A DNA stretch of 53,566 nt from Candidatus Falkowiibacteriota bacterium (GTDB lineage Bacteria > Patescibacteriota > Patescibacteriia > Patescibacteriales > VMTK01), in NCBI GenBank assembly GCA_013791585.1, contig VMTK01000013.1, positions 1 through 53,566 on the forward strand, in the 5' to 3' direction. Of the stretch, positions 24,029-32,423 are shown piece by piece. Every line of letters begins with the position of its first letter. Position 1 is the stretch's first letter. The position numbers and the translations under genes are program-made. Below the pieces are notes generated by a model, which was given only the letters and a program-made list of their open reading frames with translations, did not search any database and had not been told where the DNA came from.

Positions 24029-24451
24029 TTGAAACAAAATTATGTTAGAAAATTAAATCTTTTATTTAAAAACAAGCTCAAAAAGCATGGGGTTGTTTTG
24101 GCGTACTTGTACGGCTCGCAAGCTCGGGGCGATGTTATGGCTGAAAGCGATGTTGATATTGCCGTGCTGTTGGATAAAAAAGTAAAAGAAGAAAAATATT
24201 TGGATAAAACTTTAAAATTGTCAGTATTGTTCGGCCAATTATATCCTGGCAAGGAAATTGGTATTTTGATTTTAAATCAAACCACGCCATTGCTTAAACA
24301 AAATGCTATAGTAGAAGGAAAAGAGCTGTATATTGCCGACAAATTGCAAAAAATTATGTTTGAAAATAAAGCTCTTCACGAATACGAGGATACAAAAAAA
24401 TTAAGAAATATATTTAATTACTTTTTAAATTTGCGCTTAAAAAATATATGA
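24029..24451 (+). CDS. MNT-type nucleotidyltransferase (MntA-like)
   Basis: 140 residues, TTG start. YGSQARGDVMAESDVDIAVLL carries GSX10DXD. The longer C-terminal part (LFGQLYPGKEIGILILNQTT, KALHEYEDTKKLRNIF) matches MntA antitoxins of HepT-MntA pairs. It overlaps the HEPN gene by 4 nt (ATGA). The partner is broken by a stop codon. Confidence 0.85.
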   Translation: MKQNYVRKLNLLFKNKLKKHGVVLAYLYGSQARGDVMAESDVDIAVLLDKKVKEEKYLDKTLKLSVLFGQLYPGKEIGILILNQTTPLLKQNAIVEGKELYIADKLQKIMFENKALHEYEDTKKLRNIFNYFLNLRLKNI

Positions 24452-24861
24452 CAAAAATCTTAAAAGAAAAATTAGAAGAAAAAAAGAACAAACTATTAGA
24501 GACTTATAATGTTTTAATAAAATTGCGGAAATTATCACTTAAAGATATTAAGGATAAAAAGGAAAATTTTTGGGCAGTGAGTTACGGCTTGGTTATTGCC
24601 ATTGAAGCCATTTTGGATATCGGGCAATATATTTTATCAGACAGAGGAATAAAAGCTGAAAATTATAGCAAGATCGTCCCTTTGCTTGCTCAAGAAAAAG
24701 TATTGCCGCAAAAATAAGCTGAAAAAATTAAGGGCATGGTTAATTTTCGCAACATTGCCATCCATGCCTATCCCGGCTTAAGCGAGAATTTAGTGCACAA
24801 ATTTTTACAGGAGAATATAAATGATTTTAAGGATTTTTTAAAGTATGTTCAAAAAATATAA
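24448..24861 (+). pseudogene. HEPN (HepT-like, DUF86) toxin with in-frame stop
   Basis: The frame from ATG 24448 runs 89 codons to TAA at 24715-24717 and continues in the same frame as AEKIKGMVNFRNIAIHAYPG to TAA at 24859-24861. The RX4HXY ribonuclease motif (RNIAIHAY) lies after the stop, so the truncated product lacks the active site. The full protein would be about 137 residues, a normal HepT length. A single base change (TAA to AAA, CAA or GAA) would restore it. Confidence 0.85.
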
Positions 24862-24959
24862 TTTTTAAAATATTCTTTTATAAAAAAATCAATTTTAAAT
24901 CTTAAATGAAGATGATAGTTGATTCTCTGTTATAGAAAATTAAAAAAATTCAAATACCA

Positions 24960-24990
24960 AAACCCCGCGCCCCCGCGGGTTTTTTGGTTT
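24960..24990 (+). terminator. Terminator fused to the livG promoter
   Basis: aaccccgcgcccccgcgggt tttttgg: strong hairpin and T-run. The T-tract with ggtt also forms the -35 region of the livG promoter. Confidence 0.75.
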
Positions 24991-25011
24991 TTAGATAATT
25001 TGTGCTAAAAT
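24984..25011 (+). promoter_or_regulatory. Leaderless-type promoter of livG
   Basis: TTGGTT (24984-24989), 16 bp, extended -10 tgcTAAAAT (TAAAAT 25006-25011), then exactly 6 nt to the ATG at 25018. Confidence 0.6.
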
Positions 25012-25017
25012 AGAACT

Positions 25018-25821
25018 ATGCTAAAAATAACTAATCTAAAAAAATATTTCGGCGGAGTAAAAGCCGTGGACGGCTGCGATTTTGAAGTTAAAAAAAACAC
25101 CATTACCGCGCTGATCGGGCCGAATGGATCAGGCAAGTCAACTGTTTTTAATTTGGTTTCAGGTATTCTAAAAGCGGACAAGGGCAGTATTTATTTCACG
25201 AAAACACTCGGCTTCGCCTCAAAACACAAAAACACAAAAACACAAAAACATAGCGCGGAGAAACAAGAATTTGTTGAGATTACCAATCTGCCTCCGGAAA
25301 AAATTTCCAATCTCGGCATTTCCCGGCTGTTCCAGCAGTCGCGGCTGTTTAATAATCTGACAGTTAAAGACAATCTGCTTTTAGCCATTGGCAATGAAGA
25401 CATGAAATTTTTCCGCTCTGTTTTCAAGCCAATCTCAACAGGAGATAAAAATAAAAAAATCAAAGAAATGCTAAAAGCAGTTGAATTGGAAAAAATCGCG
25501 AATAAATTAACCCGCGATTTAAGCTATGGGCAGAAAAGATTGCTTGAAATCATAAGAGCTATATTAAACCCGCACAGCTTTTTAATGCTTGACGAGCCGG
25601 CTGCCGGAGTTAATCCTGCTCTAAGGAAAAAAATCGCGGAAATTTTGTTAAAGCTGAAAAGCAGGGGCGAGACAGTTTTGCTGATTGAGCATGACATGAA
25701 TTTTACCTTAAGCATCGCGGATAAAGTTGTTGTAATGGAAAAAGGCAGGGTTATCGCCCAAGGCAGTCCGGATGAAATAAGAAATAATCCAGAAGTTTTA
25801 GAAGCGTATTTAGGAGAATAA
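25018..25821 (+). CDS. livG: Branched-chain amino acid ABC transporter ATPase LivG
   Basis: 267 residues. Walker A GPNGSGKST (about 39-47), signature LSYGQKRLLEII (about 169), Walker B FLMLDEPAAGVNP (about 188-200), H-loop IEHDM. The normal G-x-I-x-F-x-G segment before ITNLPPEKISNLGI is expanded by about 24 residues (TKTLGFASKHKNTKTQKHSA...) encoded by a P3 palindromic repeat identical to one at the window start. The insertion keeps the frame and lies in a surface loop of LivG-type ATPases. Confidence 0.93.
   Translation: MLKITNLKKYFGGVKAVDGCDFEVKKNTITALIGPNGSGKSTVFNLVSGILKADKGSIYFTKTLGFASKHKNTKTQKHSAEKQEFVEITNLPPEKISNLGISRLFQQSRLFNNLTVKDNLLLAIGNEDMKFFRSVFKPISTGDKNKKIKEMLKAVELEKIANKLTRDLSYGQKRLLEIIRAILNPHSFLMLDEPAAGVNPALRKKIAEILLKLKSRGETVLLIEHDMNFTLSIADKVVVMEKGRVIAQGSPDEIRNNPEVLEAYLGE
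25199..25250. repeat. Palindromic repeat P3 (copy 2) inside livG
   Basis: 25199-25227 (cgaaaacactcggcttcgcc tcaaaacac) is identical in reverse complement to 145-173. It is followed by acaaaaac tandem units. In frame with livG. Confidence 0.9.
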
Positions 25822-25827
25822 TGCTTT

Positions 25828-25856
25828 TTGACATTTGGGTTTTGTTTTGGTAAGAT
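25828..25856 (+). promoter_or_regulatory. Leaderless promoter of MNT-HEPN pair
   Basis: TTGACA (25828-25833), a 17-bp spacer tttgggttttgttttgg, TAAGAT (25851-25856), 6 nt to ATG 25863. The spacer nearly equals that of the hicBA promoter at 19698. Confidence 0.75.
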
Positions 25857-25862
25857 AATAAT

Positions 25863-26168
25863 ATGAACAAACAACAAATAAAACAACAAATTATTCAGGC
25901 AATTGAAAATGATCCATTCAAAAAAGACATTAAAAAAGTTTCTTTATTCGGGTCGTATTTAACTAGTCAGCAAAGAGAAAACAGCGATATTGATATACTG
26001 ATTGAATTTCAGCCCAAGGCGGCAATTGGGTTTTTTAAGCTGGCTAAGATTAAAAGAAATTTAGAAAGTTTTGTTAAAAAACAAGTTGATTTATTGACTC
26101 CTGAAGCTCTTAGCAAGTTTTTTAGAGCCGATGTTATAAATAACGCGGAAACCATTTATGAAGGATGA
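25863..26168 (+). CDS. MNT-type nucleotidyltransferase (MntA-like antitoxin)
   Basis: 101 residues. FGSYLTSQQRENSDIDILIEF gives GSX10DXD; IKRNLESFVKKQVDLLTPEAL is typical of the short MntA group. It overlaps the HEPN gene by 11 nt. The pair is intact, and the antitoxin probably AMPylates the HEPN partner, by analogy with characterised HepT-MntA systems. Confidence 0.88.
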   Translation: MNKQQIKQQIIQAIENDPFKKDIKKVSLFGSYLTSQQRENSDIDILIEFQPKAAIGFFKLAKIKRNLESFVKKQVDLLTPEALSKFFRADVINNAETIYEG

Positions 26169-26496
26169 CATGATTTATTTAAAACATATTTTGGAATCAA
26201 TTGAACAGATTGAAAATTATCTGCATGATGTTGATTATGAAGCTTTTACCGAGAACGACATGATGGTTAACGCCACTGTGCGGATGCTGGAAATTATCGG
26301 GGAAGCAACTAATAACCTTGGCAAAGATTTTCAATACGGCCATCCTGAAATTGATTTCCGCGATATTATTGATATGCGCAATTTTTTAATCCATGAATAT
26401 TTTGGAGTGAATAAAAAAATAGTTTGGGATACTTGCAAAACCGATTTGCCGGATTTAAAGAAAAGCATTTTGTATATTTTGCAAAAAAATAAATAA
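26158..26496 (+). CDS. HEPN toxin (HepT-like, DUF86)
   Basis: 112 residues, all-helical. The RX4HXY ribonuclease motif is intact (MRNFLIHEYFGV, about 77-84). EIIGEATNNLGKDF and KTDLPDLKKSILYIL are family hallmarks. RNA cleavage is the known activity of the family. It is coupled to the upstream MNT gene and sits between livG and livK2. Confidence 0.9.
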   Translation: MKDDMIYLKHILESIEQIENYLHDVDYEAFTENDMMVNATVRMLEIIGEATNNLGKDFQYGHPEIDFRDIIDMRNFLIHEYFGVNKKIVWDTCKTDLPDLKKSILYILQKNK

Positions 26497-26529
26497 GTTT
26501 AAAATAAAAAACTGCAAGAATAATTTTTA

Positions 26530-26614
26530 CCCCGCACCTTTTAGACAGTTTATTTTTTTAAGATTTCTATCACGAAAATATTTTATAAAAATGCTCTGCC
26601 TAAAAGGTGCGGGG
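26530..26614. mobile_element. Palindromic MITE-like element, family P1 (copy 1)
   Basis: The ends accccgcacctttt-agacag (26529-26548) and the near-perfect complement at 26596-26615 enclose about 47 bp of AT-rich sequence. The ends match those of the GIY-YIG element at 42841-43151. It sits in the loop of the inverted repeat upstream of livK2; no direct target duplication is evident here (TTTA left, TAAA right). Confidence 0.75.
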
Positions 26615-26643
26615 TAAAAATTATTCCTGTAGTTAAAAAACTT

Positions 26644-27810
26644 ATGACAAAAAATTCCTTGTCCGCCGAAGCTTCAGCGAAGGCGGGAAAAATCATCCTC
26701 GGCATTATTATCGCCGCTGTGATTATAGGAGGGATTTGCTGGGCGGCGCGCAGGGAAGCGGCTATTCCGGTTGCGGAGGAGGATGTTATTAAGATTGGAG
26801 CGATTTTGCCTATGACAGGAAATGCGGCAATTTATGGAGAAAGCATGCGGCAAGGAGCGGAATTAGCCACAGAGCAAATAAACAAATTAAATAGCAAAAA
26901 AGTTGAAATTATTTTTGAAGATTCAAAAGGAGATCCTAAAGAGGCATTAAGCGCTTTTAATAAACTCAAAGACAATACAAATGTAGTTATTACTGCGATA
27001 AGCGGGGTTGTTTTAGCAATAGCGCCTTTGACTGATGAACAAAAAATAGTTCTTATGAATGTTGGCGCAAAAAACCCGAAAATTTCTGAAGCAGGTGACT
27101 ATATTTTTAGTAATATTCCAAATTCTGATTTTGATGAAAAAGTTTTTGCTGATTTCGTGAAAAACGATCTCAAATTGAACAAAGTCGCTATTATTTATGG
27201 CAATAACGATTATGGAGTTGGCACATCTGATGTATTTGAAAAATTTTTTGTTAGTGCTGGCGGTACAATTGCAACAAAAGAAGCATATGGAAACGATGCA
27301 ACAGATTTTCGCACACAGTTAACAAAAATAAAGTTAGTTAAACCAGAAGGAATTTTTATTGTAGGATACAAAGAACAAGGATTATTATTAAAACAGGCGT
27401 ATGAGCTTGGAATAAATGCAAAATGGCTTGCCCCAGAAGGATTTGCGCAGCCGGAAATTGTTGAAATTGCAGGTGTTGCAGCAGAAGGAGTAATATATCA
27501 TGCTCCAGGATTAAATCCAAACTCTGTTGAAGAACCTGCAAGAAGTTTTTTTGCAGAATATTCTGCGCGTTTTGGTAAACAGCCGGATATTTATGCGGCG
27601 AACTCTTTTGATGCGATTCGATTATTTAATCAGGCGATTTTAGAAGTTGGCGATAACAGCGAAAAAATTAAAGAATGGTTATATAATGTAAAAAGTTGGT
27701 TAAGCGTTTCGGGTAAAATTTCTTTTGATTCAAATGGTGATGTAATTAAACCTATTTTAATTATGACAGTCAAAAATGGCGAATTCGTTCCCTACGAAGA
27801 AAACAAATAA
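26644..27810 (+). CDS. livK: Branched-chain amino acid ABC substrate-binding protein LivK2
   Basis: 388 residues. Same membrane anchor as LivK1 (IILGIIIAAVIIGGICWAAR), but preceded by an extra SLSAEASAKAG, encoded by a repeat bounded by ccgcc and ggcgg (26663-26686). The binding domain is DVIKIGAILPMTGNAAIYGE, IIFEDSKGDPKEAL, ANSFDAIRLFNQAI. It probably binds branched-chain or other amino acids for LivHMGF. Confidence 0.92.
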   Translation: MTKNSLSAEASAKAGKIILGIIIAAVIIGGICWAARREAAIPVAEEDVIKIGAILPMTGNAAIYGESMRQGAELATEQINKLNSKKVEIIFEDSKGDPKEALSAFNKLKDNTNVVITAISGVVLAIAPLTDEQKIVLMNVGAKNPKISEAGDYIFSNIPNSDFDEKVFADFVKNDLKLNKVAIIYGNNDYGVGTSDVFEKFFVSAGGTIATKEAYGNDATDFRTQLTKIKLVKPEGIFIVGYKEQGLLLKQAYELGINAKWLAPEGFAQPEIVEIAGVAAEGVIYHAPGLNPNSVEEPARSFFAEYSARFGKQPDIYAANSFDAIRLFNQAILEVGDNSEKIKEWLYNVKSWLSVSGKISFDSNGDVIKPILIMTVKNGEFVPYEENK

Positions 27811-27831
27811 AAATTTTAAAAATTCAAATAC

Positions 27832-27862
27832 AAAAACCCCCGCGTCCCCGCGGGGTTTTTGG
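27832..27862 (+). terminator. Terminator after livK2
   Basis: aaaaacccccgcgtccccgc ggggtttttgg: near-perfect stem with T-run. Its tail overlaps the -35 region of livF, as at livG. Confidence 0.8.
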
Positions 27863-27886
27863 TTTTCAGAGAATTTGTGGTAAAAT
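27859..27886 (+). promoter_or_regulatory. Leaderless-type promoter of livF
   Basis: TTGGTT (27859-27864), 16 bp, extended -10 tggTAAAAT (TAAAAT 27881-27886), 6 nt to ATG 27893. Same design as the livG promoter. Confidence 0.6.
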
Positions 27887-27892
27887 AAAATT

Positions 27893-28606
27893 ATGCTAAA
27901 GATACAAAATTTAAAATCCGGCTATGATAAAATGGAAGTTTTAAAAGGGGTTGATTTTGAGATTGGCGCCGGAGAAATTGTCGCCATAATCGGGCCGAAC
28001 GGAGCCGGCAAGTCAACCTTGCTGAAAAGCGTATTTAATCAATGCGAGATTTACGGCGGAGAAATTATTTTTCAAGGCAGGAATATAACAAAACTCGCGG
28101 CCCATAAATTAATCCGCGAAGGCGTCAGCTATGTTCCGCAAGGCAGGCAGGTTTTTGCCGATATGACTGTTAAAGAAAACTTGGAAATGGGAGCTTTTAT
28201 ATTCCGCGATAAAAAACTGATAGAGAAAAACATTAATAATGTTTTCAAGAGGTTTCCGTTTTTAAAAGAAAAGCAAAATGATCGCGCCTTTTCTTTGTCC
28301 GGCGGACAGCAGCAGCTGCTGGCGATCGCGCGCGCCTTAATGCAGAATCCGAAATTGCTTTTGCTTGACGAGCCGTCGCTCGGGCTTTCCCCAAAATCAA
28401 TGAAAGAAGTGTTTGGAATAATCAAAGAAATAAATTCAAGCGGCGCGGCGATTATTATCGTAGAGCAGAACGCGAAGCAGGCGGTTGAAATTTCCAACAG
28501 AACTTATATTTTTAAAAACGGCCAAATCGCTTTAACTGGAGGCAAAGAGATTTTTAACAATGATAGTATAAAGAATATTTATTTTGGGGGACAGGGCTTA
28601 ATTTAA
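27893..28606 (+). CDS. livF: Branched-chain amino acid ABC transporter ATPase LivF
   Basis: 237 residues. Walker A GPNGAGKST (about 39-47), Q-loop region VPQGRQVFADMTVKENLEMG, signature LSGGQQQLLAIARAL (about 140-154), Walker B LLLLDEPSLGLSP, switch VEQNAKQAV. No insertion relative to the family. It completes the LivHMGF-K set; each liv gene here seems to have its own promoter. Confidence 0.95.
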   Translation: MLKIQNLKSGYDKMEVLKGVDFEIGAGEIVAIIGPNGAGKSTLLKSVFNQCEIYGGEIIFQGRNITKLAAHKLIREGVSYVPQGRQVFADMTVKENLEMGAFIFRDKKLIEKNINNVFKRFPFLKEKQNDRAFSLSGGQQQLLAIARALMQNPKLLLLDEPSLGLSPKSMKEVFGIIKEINSSGAAIIIVEQNAKQAVEISNRTYIFKNGQIALTGGKEIFNNDSIKNIYFGGQGLI

Positions 28607-28650
28607 GATTTAAGATACCGCATCAGAGTGCGGCACAAGCTTTAGATCTT
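28607..28650. repeat. Repeat family P7, copy 1
   Basis: gatttaagataccgcatcag then agtgcggcacaagctttagat. A second copy lies at 41512-41553 (gatttaagataccgcatcgg...). Confidence 0.7.
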
Positions 28651-28756
28651 AGATTGCAAGATTAAAGTTTGCGGATATTATGATTTTTTGTTATAATAAA
28701 TTTATATCTACGGACATTGTTATATTGTTATATGGCTATATTGTTGTTAGATTTTT

Positions 28757-28824
28757 TAACCATATAACCATATAACCATATAACCATATAACCATATAAC
28801 CATATAACCATATAACCATATAAA
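28757..28824. repeat. 8-bp tandem repeat (accatata)n
   Basis: About eight copies of accatata directly before the 570-residue gene. Related gttatatggctatattgtta sequence lies just upstream. Confidence 0.9.
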
Positions 28825-28843
28825 TAATATAACTTTTAAAAAT

Positions 28844-30556
28844 ATGCCAAGGAGCGTTGATTCAATCAATAAAAAAATTATTAAAATTAAGCAAAAGGCG
28901 GATAAAGCCGCGAGGCCGGTTATTAAGGCAAGGGCGGCTGTTAAAAAAGTTAAAGCTACAACCAAGCCTAAGCCCAAGCCTAAGCCTAAGCCTAAGCCCA
29001 AGGCAAAGCTTAAAGCCGCGGCGCCGGTAAGCAAAAAGGCAACAGTTATAAAAGTTAAAACAGTTGAGAAAGAAGTTTTGGCCGATAAAAAAATTGTTCA
29101 GTCAAAATACGCGGAGCCGGAAAGCAAAGATCCTAAAAGCATTGTCTTGGATGCTGTTTTGCAGAACGAGAAAGCGGAAAATAAGGAGTTGGAAAATTTT
29201 GAAAAAGATATTAAAGCGGATATTCAAAAAGATGTTAACGTTGGCATCGGCGAAGATATTCAAAAAGACGATTTTGAAAATGAAATTGTTGAAAAAAAAA
29301 TTATTGAAAATAAAGCTGTTGAAAAGGAAATTAATCCGAATGTTGAAAAAAATATAAACGCGGACGCCGAGAAAGACGCGGATGTTGAGAAAGATGTTGA
29401 AATCAATAGCGAAGAAGAGCATAAAGAAAGCAGGCCGTTAAGCTTGTACCGAAAAATCGCTTTAAGCTTTATTGTTTTAACCGTTTCTTTGCTGGCTGTT
29501 ATTTTTTATTTTTCTGTCGTAAAAGTGTCAATTTTTTTAATACCCAAGCAAGAGCGCTTAAGCGGCAATTTGATTATTGATGTTTTTGACAAGGACAAAA
29601 AGGCCGTAAAAGCGGAAGGCGGCGCGGAAATTTTGGGAGAGGTTGAGCAAGTTGAAATAGAAGAGACAAAAACTTATTATGCCGGCGGAATTGATGTGAT
29701 CGGCGAAGAGGTAACCGGGAAAGTTACCATTATAAATAATTACAATAAAAATCAGCCATTGGTAGCCACCACGCGGCTGCTTAGCGGCAACAAGCTGTTC
29801 AGGATAAAAAATACAGTTAATGTTCCGGCCGGAGGGAGTGTTGAGGTTGAAGTTTATGCTGATGAGCCAAGTTCCGGCATGGCGATCGGCCCGGCCCATT
29901 TTATCATCCCGGGGCTTTGGGCGGGCCTGCAGGACAAGATTTACGGAGAAAGCAAAGAGCCGATGAAGTATTCTAAAAAAGTTAAAAAACATATCCGGCA
30001 GTCGGATATTGACGATAGCGTTAAAGATCTTGAGGAAAGTTTGCTGGCCAAGGCAGAGCGCGAAATCGGAGAGAATTATCAAAATTACGATCAGGTTATT
30101 TATGAAATTGACAATAATTCAATCAGCCGGGAAATAGACGGCAAGGTTGGGGAGGAAAAAGATGAGTTTTCCGTTTCAATGAAAACAAAAGTCGTTGTGG
30201 TCGCGTTTAACGAGGACAAAATTTTTGAAAAAGCCAAGCAAAATCTTTTTTCATCGCTGCCGGACGACAAGAATTTGCTGGACATTAACAAGGCAGACAT
30301 CAGCTATGATTTGAATAATTACAATATCAGCCAAGGGACTGCGTCTTTAAGCATTGGCTTTTCAGGGCAAATAACAGTTAAAGACGGCAACAGCATTGTG
30401 GATAGGGAAAATATTTTAGGGTTGAACCAACAGCAGCTTAATGATTATTTGAATAATTTGCAAGGAGTTACAATAAGCGCGATAGAATTTTATCCCGCTT
30501 TCATAAAAAAAGTTCCCAATTTAGTTGATAGGATTGAGGTGATAATAGAGAAGTAA
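28844..30556 (+). CDS. Membrane-anchored protein with Lys/Pro-rich cytoplasmic region
   Basis: 570 residues, not recognised. A basic N-terminus with a (KP)8 tract at about 41-52, then an acidic/lysine coiled stretch to about 198 with repeated EKDxxVEK motifs, then one membrane segment (about 205-232, IALSFIVLTVSLLAVIFYFS), then a large exported domain with beta-rich sequence (YYAGGIDVIGEEVTGKVTII; VPAGGSVEVEVYADEPSSG). It fits a CPR surface-anchored protein with FN3/Ig-like or baseplate-J-like extracellular parts. It lies 25 bp before thrS. Confidence 0.75.
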   Translation: MPRSVDSINKKIIKIKQKADKAARPVIKARAAVKKVKATTKPKPKPKPKPKPKAKLKAAAPVSKKATVIKVKTVEKEVLADKKIVQSKYAEPESKDPKSIVLDAVLQNEKAENKELENFEKDIKADIQKDVNVGIGEDIQKDDFENEIVEKKIIENKAVEKEINPNVEKNINADAEKDADVEKDVEINSEEEHKESRPLSLYRKIALSFIVLTVSLLAVIFYFSVVKVSIFLIPKQERLSGNLIIDVFDKDKKAVKAEGGAEILGEVEQVEIEETKTYYAGGIDVIGEEVTGKVTIINNYNKNQPLVATTRLLSGNKLFRIKNTVNVPAGGSVEVEVYADEPSSGMAIGPAHFIIPGLWAGLQDKIYGESKEPMKYSKKVKKHIRQSDIDDSVKDLEESLLAKAEREIGENYQNYDQVIYEIDNNSISREIDGKVGEEKDEFSVSMKTKVVVVAFNEDKIFEKAKQNLFSSLPDDKNLLDINKADISYDLNNYNISQGTASLSIGFSGQITVKDGNSIVDRENILGLNQQQLNDYLNNLQGVTISAIEFYPAFIKKVPNLVDRIEVIIEK

Positions 30557-30581
30557 GAAGTAAGAAGCATTAATTACGCTT

Positions 30582-32351
30582 ATGTCTAATGATAACATTA
30601 ATAATTTAGAAATTATGCGGCATTCTTTGTCGCATATTTTAGCGTTGGCGGTTTCAGAGTTGTGGCCGGATGTCAGATTTGCCATTGGTCCGGCGATTGA
30701 AAGCGGTTTTTATTATGACTTTGATTTTGGCGAAGAAAAAATAGGAGAAGAGGATTTGATCAAGATAGAGAAAAAAATGAATCATTTGATAAAGCAGAAT
30801 TTAAAGTTTGCCAAATCAGAATTAAGCTGTGAAGAAGCGATAAAAAAAGAAAAAAAAGCTGGCCAGGATTACAAAGTTGAATTAATCGCAGACTTAAAAA
30901 ACAACGGTGAAAAAAAAGTAAGCTATTATAAATTGGGAAAATTTGAAGATTTATGCCGCGGTCCGCATATTGAATCAACCGGCAAAATAGCCAAGGGAAG
31001 TTTTAAGTTAACGAAAATAGCCGGCGCGTATTGGAGGGGCGATGAAAAAAATAAAATGCTTACGCGCATTTACGGCGTTGCTTTTGATTCTAAAAAAGAA
31101 TTGGATGAATATTTAAAAACAATGGAAGAAGCGGAAAAAAGAGATCACAGAAAATTAGGCAAGGAATTGGATTTGTTTATGACATCAGAAGAAGTCGGGC
31201 GCGGACTGGTTATGTATTTGCCGAAAGGAACGTTTATCAGGAAAAAACTTGAAGATTATATGTATGAAAAAGAATTCAAGCTTGGCTACAGCCATGTGAT
31301 GACGCCGGTGCTGGCGCGCGAAGAAATGTATAAAAAATCAGGGCATTTGGCGCATTATCATGAAGATATGTATAATCCGATTGACATAGACGGAGAAAAT
31401 TATTATCTCAAGCCGATGAATTGCCCGCATCATCATATAATTTATAAAAACAGCAAAAAAAGCTATCGGGATTTGCCTTTGCGGATTGCCGATTTCGGCA
31501 TGATTCACAGATATGAAAGGTCGGGAGTACTCACGGGAATAATCAGGGCAAGGAATTTTTCCCAGAATGACGCGCATATTTATTGCGCTAAAGAGCAAAT
31601 TAAAGAGGAATTTATTCAAGTTTTGCAATTGTTAGATGAGGTTTATAAAGATTTTAACATTACGGATTATTGGTTCAGATTGTCTTTGCCGGATTACGGC
31701 AACAAAGAAAAATACGGGGATATTGAAAATAAAAAAATGTGGAAATATTCCGCTGATATTGCCAGAGAAGCAATGAAAGAGCATGGCGCCAAATTTGAAG
31801 AAACTGAAGGAGAGGCCGCTTTTTACGGGCCTAAAATTGATGTGCAAGCTAAGAATGTTTTAGGCAAGGAAGACACAATCGCGACTATTCAAATAGATTT
31901 TTATATGCCGGAGCGGTTTGGCTTGACTTTTACCAATGAAAAAGGCAAGGAAGAAAGACCGGTGATAATTCACCGCGCCATCATGGGGTCTTTTGACAGG
32001 TTTTTCGCTTTTTTAATAGAGCAGACCGCCGGCGCTTTTCCGGTTTGGCTGTCCCCGGCGCAAGTGAAAATAATTTCAGTCGGGGAAGGGCATATTGGAT
32101 ATTGCCAAAAATTAGCAGGCGAGTTAAAAGAACACAACATCAGAGTTGAAGTTGATGATGCCGATGAAACAGTAGGCAATAAAATAAGAAAAGCCGTTCA
32201 GGAAAAAGTTCCGTATATGTTAGTCGTGGGCGACAAAGAAATAGCATCAAACAAGCTGGCCGTACGCGACAGAGGGGGCGACAAACTCAGGCAGATTAAC
32301 AAAGATGAATTATTTAAAGAAATTAAAGAAAAAATAGAAAATAAAGAGTAA
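30582..32351 (+). CDS. thrS: Threonyl-tRNA synthetase (no TGS domain)
   Basis: 589 residues. It starts directly in the second editing-type domain (IMRHSLSHILALAV) and lacks the N-terminal TGS domain of most bacterial ThrRS. Catalytic core: motif 1 region KLEDYMYEKEFKLGYSHVMT, zinc ligand region PMNCPHHHIIYK, motif 2 YERSGVLTGIIRARNFSQND, motif 3 IIHRAIMGSFDRF. The anticodon-binding domain is at the C-terminus. Loss of TGS is common in reduced genomes. Confidence 0.96.
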   Translation: MSNDNINNLEIMRHSLSHILALAVSELWPDVRFAIGPAIESGFYYDFDFGEEKIGEEDLIKIEKKMNHLIKQNLKFAKSELSCEEAIKKEKKAGQDYKVELIADLKNNGEKKVSYYKLGKFEDLCRGPHIESTGKIAKGSFKLTKIAGAYWRGDEKNKMLTRIYGVAFDSKKELDEYLKTMEEAEKRDHRKLGKELDLFMTSEEVGRGLVMYLPKGTFIRKKLEDYMYEKEFKLGYSHVMTPVLAREEMYKKSGHLAHYHEDMYNPIDIDGENYYLKPMNCPHHHIIYKNSKKSYRDLPLRIADFGMIHRYERSGVLTGIIRARNFSQNDAHIYCAKEQIKEEFIQVLQLLDEVYKDFNITDYWFRLSLPDYGNKEKYGDIENKKMWKYSADIAREAMKEHGAKFEETEGEAAFYGPKIDVQAKNVLGKEDTIATIQIDFYMPERFGLTFTNEKGKEERPVIIHRAIMGSFDRFFAFLIEQTAGAFPVWLSPAQVKIISVGEGHIGYCQKLAGELKEHNIRVEVDDADETVGNKIRKAVQEKVPYMLVVGDKEIASNKLAVRDRGGDKLRQINKDELFKEIKEKIENKE

Positions 32352-32375
32352 ATCTTTCTATTTTAACTCAAAAGA

Positions 32376-32412
32376 TAAAGGCGCATAGCTTAACGCGATG
32401 CGCCTTTTTTGT
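32376..32412. terminator. Bidirectional terminator
   Basis: aaaggcgcatagcttaacgc gatgcgccttttttg between thrS (+) and the small genes (-). Confidence 0.85.
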
Positions 32413-32423
32413 TTTTTTTGGTT

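Noticed and set aside
28844-29034. Minus-strand leucine/glycine-rich frame over the KPKPKP region
   Set aside because: It is the mirror of a low-complexity lysine-proline coding repeat and lacks a ribosome site.
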